64,000 bases of DNA from Parabacteroides gordonii MS-1 = DSM 23371 (GTDB lineage: Bacteria; Bacteroidota; Bacteroidia; Bacteroidales; Tannerellaceae): the NCBI RefSeq assembly GCF_000969825.1, contig NZ_KQ033919.1, forward strand, positions 958,873-1,022,872, in the 5' to 3' direction. Each line of letters begins with the position of its first letter. The first letter of the stretch is position 1. Of this stretch, positions 53,770 through 62,585 are shown piece by piece. Below the pieces are notes generated by a model. The model worked only from the letters and a program-made list of their open reading frames with translations, had not been told where the DNA came from and ran no database searches. A program made the translations under genes and the position numbers.

Positions 53770-53806
53770 AGGATGTCTCATCAAAAAAGGCATCCTTTTA
53801 TTTTTT
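53770..53806 (+). terminator. Terminator-like hairpin just before ribH
   Basis: AGGATGT (53770) pairs with GCATCCT (ends 53796), followed by TTTATTTTTT. It lies only 12 bp before the ribH start, with no promoter visible in between. Confidence 0.75.
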
Positions 53807-53818
53807 AAATACAAAGTT

Positions 53819-54301
53819 ATGGCTACAGCTTATCAAAATTTATCAGACTACGACTTCAACAGTGTACCCGACGGTTCAGAAATGACATTCGGTATTGTAG
53901 TCGCAGAGTGGAATAAGCACATCACAGAGAAATTACTGGAAGGTGCATGCAATACACTGGAGAAACATGGTGTGAAACCGGAAAACATTTATGTAAAACG
54001 TGTTCCGGGCAGCTTCGAACTGACTTTCGGTGCTAAACGTATGGCAGAAACAAAAGATGTGAATGCTGTAATCGTTTTAGGATGCGTTGTAAGAGGTGAT
54101 ACTCCACATTTTGATTACGTTTGTTCAGGCGTTACACAGGGTATTACCGAACTGAACCTGATGTATGATATCCCGTTCATTTTCGGATTGTTAACTACCG
54201 ACAACATGCAACAATCAGAAGATCGTGCCGGCGGTAAGTACGGAAATAAAGGGGATGAAGCTGCTGTGACTGCACTAAAAATGATACATTTTTCTGAGTA
54301 A
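53819..54301 (+). CDS. ribH: 6,7-dimethyl-8-ribityllumazine synthase
   Basis: RibH forms the penultimate riboflavin intermediate from 5-amino-6-ribitylaminouracil and 3,4-dihydroxybutanone phosphate. The 160-residue protein shows [47 protein letters not shown] with the catalytic His, and [16 protein letters not shown]. The length is normal for the icosahedral-type enzyme. It follows a terminator-like hairpin; how it is transcribed is not obvious from the sequence. Confidence 0.96.
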   Translation: MATAYQNLSDYDFNSVPDGSEMTFGIVVAEWNKHITEKLLEGACNTLEKHGVKPENIYVKRVPGSFELTFGAKRMAETKDVNAVIVLGCVVRGDTPHFDYVCSGVTQGITELNLMYDIPFIFGLLTTDNMQQSEDRAGGKYGNKGDEAAVTALKMIHFSE

Positions 54302-54327
54302 ACGCTTGCAGGTTTCAAAAATAATCG

Positions 54328-54335
54328 TACCTTTG
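54328..54335 (+). promoter_or_regulatory. -7 promoter box for the tRNA-Tyr/tRNA-Gly unit
   Basis: TACCTTTG, perfect TAnnTTTG, with TTG at 54306-54308 as a -33 after a 19-bp spacer. It is 21 bp upstream of tRNA-Tyr. Confidence 0.75.
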
Positions 54336-54356
54336 CACTGCAATTGAAAATAATAG

Positions 54357-54439
54357 GGGCAGTTACCAGAGTGGCCAAATGGGGCTGACTGTAACTCAGC
54401 TGTCTTTCGACTTCGGTGGTTCGAATCCATCACTGCCCA
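54357..54439 (+). tRNA. tRNA-Tyr (GTA)
   Basis: An 83-nt class II tRNA with a long variable arm. Acceptor GGGCAGT/ACTGCCC is perfect. Anticodon stem-loop GCTGA-CTGTAAC-TCAGC gives anticodon GTA. CCA is not encoded. Confidence 0.96.
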
Positions 54440-54465
54440 CTAACTTTTCAAAAGCCAATAAAATT

Positions 54466-54538
54466 GCGGAAGTAGCTCAGTTGATAGAGCATTAGCCTTC
54501 CAAGCTGAGGGTCGCGGGTTTGAGCCCCGTCTTCCGCT
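54466..54538 (+). tRNA. tRNA-Gly (TCC)
   Basis: A 73-nt tRNA. Acceptor GCGGAAG/CTTCCGC is perfect. Anticodon stem-loop TTAGC-CTTCCAA-GCTGA gives anticodon TCC. CCA is not encoded. It is cotranscribed with tRNA-Tyr 26 bp upstream. Confidence 0.96.
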
Positions 54539-54546
54539 CTCAGGAA

Positions 54547-54616
54547 AAGGATAATCGAAAGGTTATCCTTTTTTTGTATACAAAAGTCCCGACTTTCACA
54601 AGCCGGGACTTTTTCG
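54547..54616 (+). terminator. Two tandem terminators after the tRNA pair
   Basis: First hairpin: AAGGATAA (54547) with TTATCCTT (ends 54570), then a T tract. Second: AAAAGTCCCG (54582-54591) with CGGGACTTTT (54604-54613). Both have the form of strong rho-independent terminators. Confidence 0.9.
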
Positions 54617-54968
54617 ATTTAACCAAAATTCAACTATTATGAGAAAATTACAAAAAACAGTTGATCAACTAACATCAAACGTAAACCTTTTCATAGGCAC
54701 AACTTTCTTAGAAAAGGTAGTCTGACAAACGTCTCTACCAGACTACCTGAAAGAAGAATCCCTTCTTCTTTCTTTCTTCATAGATTAAGGTATGCCTAGT
54801 CATTTCAATATGCGTTATAACACTTTTTACTTTTATCTCTTTCTCTGATGCAAATAAACGACAAAAAAAGACACCGACCAAGGAAATACAAGGCATACAG
54901 AAGACACTATCAACCCACCATAGGACAAAATCGTTTTTGTCCTATCGACGAACTGTTTATAAGTAAAA
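54617..54968. other. Intergenic region with three hairpins, 350 bp
   Basis: Perfect-stem hairpins lie at 54716-54747 (GGTAGTCTG/CAGACTACC), 54749-54772 (GAAAGAAGAA/TTCTTCTTTC) and 54920-54945 (ATAGGACAAAA/TTTTGTCCTAT). The last lies 23 bp beyond the stop of the minus-strand AraC-type gene and may end its transcript. No supported gene was found. Confidence 0.6.
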
Positions 54969-55436
54969 TCAGCACTTCTTTAATCCATAACGGTTCCGAT
55001 ATTCGCTTGGAGTCATATTATATACAGCTTTGAAATTACGCACGAATGTCCGGGAATTATTAAAACTGGCTTCTTCTGCTACTACTTCAATCAACTTGTT
55101 AGAAGGATCCAGCAATATATTAGTTGCATAAATAACACGCTGCTTGTTTATGTAGCCATGAAAAGCCAAGTTTTCTTTTAACCGAAGAATTTTATTCAAT
55201 GACTTTTTCTTAACATCACATTGATGAACAATTATATTTACAGATATATCTTTATCCAAAAAATGCTTTTCAGTTACAACATATTGGTGGATCTTATTAT
55301 ATATTTCTACATATTCTGTATTGTCAGAAGACTCAGCTATTTCAAAACAAGGTATATGCCAATTCAATATTAATACAAAAACACAGAAGTTCGGGTGCTT
55401 ATTTTCAAAAAAAAGAAATTCAATCTTTTCATTCAT
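54969..55436 (-). CDS. Short AraC-family protein with little beyond the DNA-binding domain
   Basis: A 155-residue protein. Residues about 40-155 form an AraC-type double helix-turn-helix region (IYNKIHQYVVTEKHFLDKDI, IEVVAEEASFNNSRTFVRNF, YNMTPSEYRNRYG). This resembles the output end of large Bacteroidetes regulators, here without sensor or receiver domain. The first helix-turn-helix is atypical (VNIIVHQCDVKKKSLNKIL). The frame upstream is closed by a stop (TAA) five codons before the ATG, so it is not a simple misread start. It may be a stand-alone regulator or a decayed fragment. No target is evident. Confidence 0.75.
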   Translation of the reverse strand: MNEKIEFLFFENKHPNFCVFVLILNWHIPCFEIAESSDNTEYVEIYNKIHQYVVTEKHFLDKDISVNIIVHQCDVKKKSLNKILRLKENLAFHGYINKQRVIYATNILLDPSNKLIEVVAEEASFNNSRTFVRNFKAVYNMTPSEYRNRYGLKKC

Positions 55437-55646
55437 ACGTTTACTATATTAATCTTACAATTTCAAGGGCAAACTCAATAAAGCTTATAGTAAAAACCAT
55501 ACTTCGACATATTAGATTTAAGTTTAGCGATAACAAATTCAAGCCCCATACTTAAACAAATATAAGATTTAACATTTTCATTTCCAAAGAAAATATCTAA
55601 ATAACATTCTATTCGACATTTTCTTAGTCATTTTGCTTTTTATTTA

Positions 55647-55654
55647 TAACTTTG
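55647..55654 (+). promoter_or_regulatory. -7 promoter box for the XRE-cupin gene
   Basis: TAACTTTG, perfect TAnnTTTG, 33 bp upstream of the ATG at 55687. Confidence 0.7.
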
Positions 55655-55686
55655 GGGCAACATAAATATAATAATAATCCACGGAG

Positions 55687-56241
55687 ATGAACGAACAGAT
55701 AAAACAAATAGCAGAACGCCTGGCAGGACTTCGGGATGCACTGGAAATCAGCCCCGAAGAAATGGCTAAGGTATGCAACCTGACCACCGAGCAATATTTG
55801 CAGATGGAAAGTGGCACAGTTGATATTTCAGTTAGCATATTGCATCAGATATCACAAGCCTACGGAGTGGAACTCACCACCCTGATGTTTGGCGACGAAC
55901 CCAAAATGAGCTCTTATTTCATCACACGCAAAGGCAAAGGTATCGCTGTAGAGCGTACAAAAGCCTACAAGTATCAATCGTTGGCAGCTGGTTTTGCCGG
56001 ACGTAAAGCCGATCCATTTATGGTCACCGTTCATCCCAAAACCGAAGAAGAGCCCATCTATCTGAACTCGCACCCGGGACAGGAATACAACCTCGTATTA
56101 AAAGGCCGCATGCTCCTGCAGATCAATAATAAAGAATTGATCCTCGAAGAAGGCGACAGTATATATTTCAACTCCGAGTTGCCACACGGCATGAAAGCTC
56201 TGGACGGAGAAAAGGTCAGTTTTCTGGCTATAATACTTTAA
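55687..56241 (+). CDS. XRE-family HTH regulator with C-terminal cupin domain
   Basis: A 184-residue transcription regulator. The N-terminal helix-turn-helix spans about residues 5-62 ([23 protein letters not shown]). The cupin domain spans about 105-182 ([37 protein letters not shown]). Such proteins sense a small carboxylate or similar ligand through the cupin. It is 16 bp upstream of an acyl-CoA ligase gene, so it likely controls that gene and itself. Confidence 0.92.
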   Translation: MNEQIKQIAERLAGLRDALEISPEEMAKVCNLTTEQYLQMESGTVDISVSILHQISQAYGVELTTLMFGDEPKMSSYFITRKGKGIAVERTKAYKYQSLAAGFAGRKADPFMVTVHPKTEEEPIYLNSHPGQEYNLVLKGRMLLQINNKELILEEGDSIYFNSELPHGMKALDGEKVSFLAIIL

Positions 56242-56257
56242 AAAGAACAATTTAATT

Positions 56258-57913
56258 ATGTTAGAAAGATTCTTAGATCAGACGACTTTCGCGTCGCAGG
56301 AAGATTTTATCAATAACTTCAAAATAAAAGTACCCGAGAATTTCAACTTCGGATACGACGTAGTAGATGCATGGGCTGCAGAAGAGCCGAATAAAAAAGC
56401 ATTATGCTGGACAAATGATCAGGGTGAACATATCGACTTCACATTTGCTGACCTGAAAAAATATACCGATCAGACCGCTTCTTACTTCCAGTCGCTGGGT
56501 ATCGGTCGGGGTGATATGGTGATGCTGATTTTGAAACGTCGCTATGAGTTCTGGTTCTCGATCATTGCATTACATAAACTGGGAGCGGTTGTTATTCCGG
56601 CTACTCACCTTTTAACAAAGAAAGATATTATTTACCGTAATAATGCCGCCGATATCAAGATGATCGTTTGTGCCGGGGAAGAGGTTATCACCAAACATAT
56701 TGTTGATGCCCTACCGGAATCACCGAGTATCAAGACATTGGTTTCCGTTGGCCCGGAGATACCGGAAGGATTCGAAGATTTCCACAAGGGAATAGCGGAT
56801 GCGTCTCCGTTCGTTCGTCCGTCCCATCCGAATAGCAACGATGATATTTCACTGATGTATTTTACCTCAGGAACGACCGGTAACCCCAAAATGGTTGCAC
56901 ACGATTTCACTTATCCTTTAGGACATATCGTAACAGGTAGTTTCTGGCATAACTTGCATCGCGACAGTCTGCATCTGACCATTGCCGATACAGGTTGGGG
57001 AAAAGCTGTCTGGGGAAAATTGTACGGACAATGGATTGCGGGAGCTACCGTATTCGTTTACGACCATGAGAAGTTCACGCCGGCCGACATGTTGCAGATG
57101 ATCCAGGATTACCGCATCACTTCTTTGTGTGCACCTCCTACGATCTTCCGCTTTCTGATCCGCGAAGACATGACAAAGTACGATCTGTCTTCCTTGCAAT
57201 ATTGTACGATTGCCGGCGAAGCGCTGAACCCTGCTGTGTTCGATGCTTTCTATAAACTCACCGGTATCAAGCTGATGGAAGGATTCGGACAGACGGAAAC
57301 AACACTTACAGTTGCCACCTTCCCCTGGATGGAACCGAAGCCCGGCTCTATGGGTGTTCCCAACCCGCAATATGATGTAGACCTGATCCGTCCTGACGGA
57401 AGCCGTGCAGAAGACGGTGAACAAGGACAGATCGTAATCCATACAACCAACAAGAAACCGATAGGCCTGTTCAAGGAATACTACCGTGATGCCGAACTGA
57501 CTCACGAAGCTTGGCACGACGGCATGTATTATACCGGCGACGTAGCCTGGCGTGATGAAGACGGCTACTTGTGGTTTGTGGGACGTGCCGACGATGTGAT
57601 CAAGAGTTCCGGTTACCGTATCGGCCCGTTCGAAGTAGAAAGTGCCCTGATGACACACCCCGCCGTTGTAGAATGCGCTATTACCGGTGTGCCTGACGAG
57701 ATACGTGGTCAGGTGGTCAAAGCTACGATCGTGCTGGCAAAAGATTATAAAGACAGGGCAGGCGAAGCTCTTATCAAAGAGTTGCAGGATCATGTAAAAC
57801 GTGTCACTGCCCCCTATAAATATCCCCGCGTGGTAGAATTCGTAGATGAACTACCCAAGACAATCAGCGGAAAAATCCGCCGTGTGGAAATACGCGACAA
57901 GGATAATAAATAA
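56258..57913 (+). CDS. AMP-binding acyl-CoA ligase
   Basis: A 551-residue adenylate-forming enzyme that activates a carboxylic acid to its acyl-CoA. The P-loop is [16 protein letters not shown], followed by [17 protein letters not shown], the A5 motif [11 protein letters not shown], the A7 motif [20 protein letters not shown] and the A10 lysine in [15 protein letters not shown]. It resembles medium-chain (ACSM-like) and acetyl-CoA synthetase-like enzymes, but the exact acid is not predictable. It is in an operon with the XRE-cupin gene and followed by a terminator-like hairpin. Confidence 0.93.
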   Translation: MLERFLDQTTFASQEDFINNFKIKVPENFNFGYDVVDAWAAEEPNKKALCWTNDQGEHIDFTFADLKKYTDQTASYFQSLGIGRGDMVMLILKRRYEFWFSIIALHKLGAVVIPATHLLTKKDIIYRNNAADIKMIVCAGEEVITKHIVDALPESPSIKTLVSVGPEIPEGFEDFHKGIADASPFVRPSHPNSNDDISLMYFTSGTTGNPKMVAHDFTYPLGHIVTGSFWHNLHRDSLHLTIADTGWGKAVWGKLYGQWIAGATVFVYDHEKFTPADMLQMIQDYRITSLCAPPTIFRFLIREDMTKYDLSSLQYCTIAGEALNPAVFDAFYKLTGIKLMEGFGQTETTLTVATFPWMEPKPGSMGVPNPQYDVDLIRPDGSRAEDGEQGQIVIHTTNKKPIGLFKEYYRDAELTHEAWHDGMYYTGDVAWRDEDGYLWFVGRADDVIKSSGYRIGPFEVESALMTHPAVVECAITGVPDEIRGQVVKATIVLAKDYKDRAGEALIKELQDHVKRVTAPYKYPRVVEFVDELPKTISGKIRRVEIRDKDNK

Positions 57914-57934
57914 GATAATATCATTCCTTTATAC

Positions 57935-57976
57935 AAGCTGCGTTTCCCTGTTATACAAAGAGACGCAGCTTTCTAT
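57935..57976 (+). terminator. Terminator-like hairpin just before proB
   Basis: AAGCTGCGTTTC (57935-57946) pairs with GAGACGCAGCTT (57960-57971), 12 bp with one G-T pair, followed by TCTATTCTT. It lies 12 bp upstream of proB, and no promoter was seen between it and proB. Confidence 0.8.
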
Positions 57977-57987
57977 TCTTAAAGAAC

Positions 57988-59079
57988 ATGAAAATGGCAT
58001 ATCAGTTTACACGAATAGCTGTAAAGATCGGCAGCAACGTCTTAACAAGAAAAGACGGTTCATTAGATGTCACCCGCATGTCGGCCCTGGTCGACCAGGT
58101 TGCCGAACTTCATCAACATGGTGTAGAGGTCGTTCTGATCTCATCAGGTGCGGTCGCATCGGGACGCAGTGAGGTGAAACCCGGCAGGAAGCTCGATCCG
58201 GTTTCAGCCCGTCAGCTTTATTCGGCAGTGGGACAGGCTAAACTGATAAACCGTTATTTCGAGTTATTCCGTGAGCATAAGATTGCCTGTGGCCAGGTGC
58301 TCACGACAAAGGAGAACTTCGGTAGCCGCACGCATTATCTCAACCAGAAGCATTGTATGGAAGTGATGCTTGAGAATAATGTGATACCGATCGTCAATGA
58401 GAACGATACGATCTCCGTAACCGAACTGATGTTTACGGATAATGACGAGCTGTCCGGCCTGATCGCAACAATGATGGGGATGGATGCGCTTATTATCCTA
58501 AGTAATATCGACGGTATTTACAATGGCAATCCTTCCGATCCGGCAGCAACGGTGATCCGCGAAATCGACGGCGGAAAACAGGATCTGTCGGAATATGTAC
58601 AAACCAGCAAGTCGTCATTCGGCAGGGGCGGTATGCTCACCAAATGCAGTATCGCACAGAAAGTGGCCGACGAAGGAATCACCGTCATCATCGGTAACGG
58701 AAAGAAGGAAAACATTCTGCCCCGGCTACTAGTTAAGGGAAGTACGGAGGTTTGCACCCGGTTTATTCCTGCTGCCAAACCCGTGAGTAGCGTAAAGAAA
58801 TGGATCGCCCACTCCGAAGGTTTCGCCAAAGGAGAGATACATATCAACAAAGGGACGGAAGAAGCGTTGACTGGCCCTCGGGCTACAAGCCTGCTATTAG
58901 TGGGCGTGACAGCCATCATAGGTGAGTTCGAGAAGAACGACATTGTCAAGATAGTCGGCGAAGACGGTATTCAGATAGGCGTTGGCTGTGCCGGATACGA
59001 TAGCCGGGAAGCAGTGACCCTGATCGGGCAACGGGACATCAAGCCGCTGGTACATTATGATTATCTGTATTTGGACTAG
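57988..59079 (+). CDS. proB: Glutamate 5-kinase
   Basis: ProB phosphorylates glutamate as the first step of proline synthesis. The 363-residue protein has the amino-acid-kinase core (IAVKIGSNVL, VLISSGAVASGR, IPIVNENDTIS, FGRGGMLTKCSIAQ). A C-terminal PUA domain covers about 275-363 (GEIHINKGTEEAL, DGIQIGVGCAGYDS). ATG 57994 is an equally possible start two codons later. It leads a proB-proA-argF' gene order. Confidence 0.96.
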   Translation: MKMAYQFTRIAVKIGSNVLTRKDGSLDVTRMSALVDQVAELHQHGVEVVLISSGAVASGRSEVKPGRKLDPVSARQLYSAVGQAKLINRYFELFREHKIACGQVLTTKENFGSRTHYLNQKHCMEVMLENNVIPIVNENDTISVTELMFTDNDELSGLIATMMGMDALIILSNIDGIYNGNPSDPAATVIREIDGGKQDLSEYVQTSKSSFGRGGMLTKCSIAQKVADEGITVIIGNGKKENILPRLLVKGSTEVCTRFIPAAKPVSSVKKWIAHSEGFAKGEIHINKGTEEALTGPRATSLLLVGVTAIIGEFEKNDIVKIVGEDGIQIGVGCAGYDSREAVTLIGQRDIKPLVHYDYLYLD

Positions 59080-59133
59080 ACAGAGACTATTGCTACCGAA
59101 GGAAAAGTTAGAACCAGTTAATAAGAAAAGAAT

Positions 59134-60384
59134 ATGGCAATCAACCATCTATTACAACAAAGTGTTACTGCTTCGCGTCAGCTTATCACACTGAGCGATG
59201 AAGCTAGAAATAGCATCCTGACCGATACAGCCAACGAGCTACTAAAGCAACAGGCGGAAGTACTAGCCGCCAACGAGAAAGACCTGGCCCGTATGGATCC
59301 TGCTAATCCCAAATACGACCGTCTGAAGCTGACAGCCGACCGTTTGGAAGGTATCGCCGGGGATATGAAGAATGTAGCAACACTCCCCTCACCGCTGGGC
59401 AAGGTTCTGAGTGAGTTAACCCGTCCGAACGGCATGGTGATCCGCAAAGTATCTGTACCTTTCGGAGTAATAGGTGTGATCTATGAAGCACGTCCGAACG
59501 TGACATTCGACGTATTCTCCCTTTGTTTCAAAAGTGGAAACGCCTGCGTGTTGAAAGGTGGTTCAGATGCGGACGATTCCAACCGGGCATTGGTCGGGAT
59601 TATCCACCAAGTGCTGGAACGTCATGGCGTTAACCCGGCTGTTTGTTGTCTATTGCCTCCTGACCGGGAAGCTACGACCGAGCTGTTAAATGCCGTCGGA
59701 CTGGTAGACCTGATCATTCCACGCGGCAGCAGTTCGCTGATCAACTTCGTACGCGACAATGCCCGCGTTCCGGTGATCGAGACGGGAGCCGGGATTTGCC
59801 ATACCTACTTCGACAAGGAAGGAGATAAGGAGAAAGGGCAAGCCATCGTAAACAATGCAAAGACGCGCCGTGTCAGCGTGTGTAACGCTTTGGACTGTCT
59901 GATTATCCATCAAGATCGTCTCGGCGACCTGCCTTATATCTGCAATAAGCTAAAAGACAGCCATGTAATCATATACGCCGACCAACCGGCATTCGACTCT
60001 CTGGTCGGTTCTTATCCATCGGAACTGCTTCAACCGGCTACGGAAGACAGCTTCGGTACCGAGTTCCTCGACTATAAGATGAGCATCCGCACGGTTGCCA
60101 GTCTCAACGAGGCACTGGAGCACATCACCCGATACAGTTCGAAACATAGCGAAAGTATCGTAAGCGAGTCGGAAGAAATCGTATCTTTGTTCCAGCAACT
60201 AGTAGATGCCGCCTGTGTTTACAGCAATGTGTCGACGGCTTTCACCGATGGGGCCCAGTTCGGCTTCGGGGCGGAGATCGGTATCAGTACACAGAAATTG
60301 CATGCACGCGGGCCGATGGCATTACCCGAATTGACTACTTACAAATATATTATTAACGGTAACGGACAAATTAGAAATAAATGA
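59134..60384 (+). CDS. proA: Glutamate-5-semialdehyde dehydrogenase
   Basis: ProA reduces glutamyl-5-phosphate to the semialdehyde, the second step of proline synthesis. The 416-residue protein shows [19 protein letters not shown] and [16 protein letters not shown]. The catalytic cysteine is in [15 protein letters not shown] and the family segment [17 protein letters not shown] is present. It lies 54 bp after proB and 1 bp before argF', consistent with one operon. Confidence 0.96.
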   Translation: MAINHLLQQSVTASRQLITLSDEARNSILTDTANELLKQQAEVLAANEKDLARMDPANPKYDRLKLTADRLEGIAGDMKNVATLPSPLGKVLSELTRPNGMVIRKVSVPFGVIGVIYEARPNVTFDVFSLCFKSGNACVLKGGSDADDSNRALVGIIHQVLERHGVNPAVCCLLPPDREATTELLNAVGLVDLIIPRGSSSLINFVRDNARVPVIETGAGICHTYFDKEGDKEKGQAIVNNAKTRRVSVCNALDCLIIHQDRLGDLPYICNKLKDSHVIIYADQPAFDSLVGSYPSELLQPATEDSFGTEFLDYKMSIRTVASLNEALEHITRYSSKHSESIVSESEEIVSLFQQLVDAACVYSNVSTAFTDGAQFGFGAEIGISTQKLHARGPMALPELTTYKYIINGNGQIRNK

Positions 60385-60385
60385 T

Positions 60386-61339
60386 ATGAGACATTTCACT
60401 TGTGTACAGGATTTAGGCGACCTTCGTCAGGCGCTTAACGAAGCGTTCGAGATTAAGAAAGACCGCTTTCAGTTCACAGCTCTTGGTAAGAACAAGACGC
60501 TGCTAATGATATTCTTCAACTCCAGCCTGCGTACTCGCCTCTCTACCCAGAAGGCTGCCATGAACCTGGGGATGAACACGATGGTACTCGACGTGAACCA
60601 GGGCGCCTGGAAACTGGAAACCGAACGCGGTGTCATCATGGACGGCGACAAGCCCGAACACCTGCTTGAAGCCATTCCGGTGATGGGCTGCTATTGCGAC
60701 ATCATCGGCGTACGTTCTTTCGCCCGTTTTGAGAACAAGGCAGACGACTACAACGAAAAGATTATCTCCGAGTTCATCAAATACTCCGGTCGCCCAGTAT
60801 TCAGCATGGAAGCGGCCACCCGCCACCCGTTGCAGAGTTTCGCCGACCTGATCACCATCGAAGAATATAAAAAGACTGCCCGTCCGAAGGTGGTTATGAC
60901 TTGGGCTCCTCATCCGAAAGCATTGCCGCAGGCTGTCCCCAACAGTTTCGCCGAATGGATGAACGCTACCGACTACGAGTTCGTTATCACCCACCCGGAA
61001 GGTTACGAGCTGGATCCGAAGTTCGTCGGTAACGCCCGCGTGGAATACGACCAGAAGAAGGCCTTTGAAGGTGCCGACTTCATCTACGCCAAGAACTGGG
61101 CTGCTTATGCTGATCCGAACTACGGTCAGGTATTAAGCAAAGACCGTGCCTGGACTGTCGATACGGAAAAGATGGCGCTAACCAACAACGCTTATTTCAT
61201 GCACTGCCTGCCGGTACGCCGTAACATGATCGTTACCGACGACGTGATCGAAAGCCCGCAAAGCATTGTCATTCCGGAAGCCGCCAACCGTGAGATATCG
61301 GCACAGACTGTCCTGAAGAAAATCCTTATGGGGTTATAA
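60386..61339 (+). CDS. argF': N-acylornithine carbamoyltransferase, succinylornithine type
   Basis: A 317-residue transcarbamylase of the arginine pathway that acts on N-acylated ornithine. The carbamoyl-phosphate motif reads SSLRTR (residues 46-51). Residue 90 is Pro in GDKPEHLLEAIPVMG; in the Bacteroides fragilis enzyme Pro90 marks N-succinylornithine specificity, whereas acetylornithine enzymes carry Glu there. HCLPVRRNMIVTD is the C-terminal substrate loop. Cotranscription with proBA, 1 bp upstream, links the two glutamate-derived pathways. Confidence 0.94.
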   Translation: MRHFTCVQDLGDLRQALNEAFEIKKDRFQFTALGKNKTLLMIFFNSSLRTRLSTQKAAMNLGMNTMVLDVNQGAWKLETERGVIMDGDKPEHLLEAIPVMGCYCDIIGVRSFARFENKADDYNEKIISEFIKYSGRPVFSMEAATRHPLQSFADLITIEEYKKTARPKVVMTWAPHPKALPQAVPNSFAEWMNATDYEFVITHPEGYELDPKFVGNARVEYDQKKAFEGADFIYAKNWAAYADPNYGQVLSKDRAWTVDTEKMALTNNAYFMHCLPVRRNMIVTDDVIESPQSIVIPEAANREISAQTVLKKILMGL

Positions 61340-61349
61340 GAATATAGTT

Positions 61350-61444
61350 GTGCCACGATCGTGCCATAGCCTTGGCACAGATGTGCATCCGGCGTGGCAC
61401 AAAAGTGCATTCACTATGGCATAATTATGCCATAGTGAATGCAC
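61350..61444. repeat. Iterated GTGCCA/TGGCAC array ending in a perfect 40-bp palindrome
   Basis: GTGCCA occurs at 61350 and 61361, and TGGCAC at 61373 and 61395. The array ends in a perfect palindrome at 61405-61444, with half-site GTGCATTCACTATGGCATAA. It can form a large hairpin or cruciform and may terminate the proBA-argF' transcript, though no T tract follows. It ends 34 bp before the apbE start. Confidence 0.88.
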
Positions 61445-61478
61445 AAATCTTTATCACCGGTCTACAATCCGAAATAAT

Positions 61479-62486
61479 ATGAAACACAGACATCTTACAC
61501 TCACCTTCTCCTTCCTTATTATCCTCCTGCTGAACAGTTGCAAACAACCGAAACAATACTTTGAAGTAGCAGGAATGCTCCATACTCCCTACACTATCAA
61601 GTTTGAGTACACAGAATCGCTGGAAGACGAAATACAAGCTGAGCTTCAACGTTATTACCACTGTCTGAACACATTCGACTCTACCTCCATTATCTCACAG
61701 GTGAACAGGAACAAAGAGATAGAAGTGGACGATCTCTTTGTCGAAGTATTCAACAAAGCAATGGAAGTATCCGAACAGACCAACGGTATTTACGACATCA
61801 CTTGTGCCCCGCTGATAAATCTTTGGGGATTCGGTTTCAGCAAAAGCGACAATATCACGCCCGCCATAATAGATAGTGTCCGTTCGTTTGTCGGCTATCG
61901 GAAAGTACGTCTGGAAGGGAAAAAGGTTGTAAAGGATGATCCCCGCCTTCTGCTGAATTGTTCATCTTTGGGGGATGGTTGCAGTTGTGAAGTCATTGCC
62001 CGTCTCTTCGATAGCAAAGGCATTGAAAACTACCTGATCGACATTGGTGGCGAAACGACAGCCAAAGGCGTCAACCCCAAAGGGGAATGCTGGCGTATAG
62101 GCATTACCAAACCATCCGACGATCCTATGGGAACCAATCGGGAATTACAGGAGATCGTCCGCCTATGTGGTCGTCACGGCCTGGCCACTTCAGGCGATTA
62201 CCGTAACTTCTACATCAAAGATGGCAAGAAATATGCCCACACCATCGATCCGCGTACCGGTTATCCAGCCGCCCAACCCATCCTCAGCGCTACCGTCATT
62301 GCCCCCGACTGCATGACCGCCGATGCTTACGCTACCGCCTTTATGGCTATGGGTCGTGAGGAAGCCCGCAAAATCCAGCAGGAACATCCCGAACTGGAAT
62401 ATCTCTTCATCTATGCGGATGAGAACGGGGATTACCGCACGGACTACTCCGACGGTTTCCGGCAGTATCTTGTTTCCACAGAATAA
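61479..62486 (+). CDS. apbE: FAD:protein FMN transferase (ApbE) lipoprotein
   Basis: ApbE attaches FMN covalently to threonine in target proteins such as NqrB/NqrC and RnfG. The 335-residue protein is a lipoprotein (lipobox LLNSC, about Cys21). It has YHCLNTFDSTSIISQVNRN (FAD-binding region), NGIYDITCAPLINLWGFGF, LIDIGGETTAKG, and the Mg-binding YAHTIDPRTGYPA with DCMTADAYATAFMAMG. All key features are present. It works in the periplasm. No Nqr or Rnf genes are in this window. Confidence 0.95.
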   Translation: MKHRHLTLTFSFLIILLLNSCKQPKQYFEVAGMLHTPYTIKFEYTESLEDEIQAELQRYYHCLNTFDSTSIISQVNRNKEIEVDDLFVEVFNKAMEVSEQTNGIYDITCAPLINLWGFGFSKSDNITPAIIDSVRSFVGYRKVRLEGKKVVKDDPRLLLNCSSLGDGCSCEVIARLFDSKGIENYLIDIGGETTAKGVNPKGECWRIGITKPSDDPMGTNRELQEIVRLCGRHGLATSGDYRNFYIKDGKKYAHTIDPRTGYPAAQPILSATVIAPDCMTADAYATAFMAMGREEARKIQQEHPELEYLFIYADENGDYRTDYSDGFRQYLVSTE

Positions 62487-62585
62487 AAGACGAAGAAACA
62501 ATCTTTTAAATCAAGGCTTTAGCATTCTTATTTATCAACTTATTCCTCTGTTCAATTGTTTTACAATAAACTAAAACATAAAGAT

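Noticed and set aside
54639-54725. 28-codon ORF starting ATG AGA AAA after the tRNA terminators
   Set aside because: No promoter between the terminators and the ATG, and its 3' end is part of a hairpin stem.
54848-55033. 61-codon plus-strand ORF
   Set aside because: It overlaps the end of the AraC-type gene on the other strand and a hairpin, and has an unlikely basic composition.
56918-57793. 291-codon minus-strand ORF inside the acyl-CoA ligase gene
   Set aside because: Antisense shadow; the ligase motifs on the plus strand are unambiguous.
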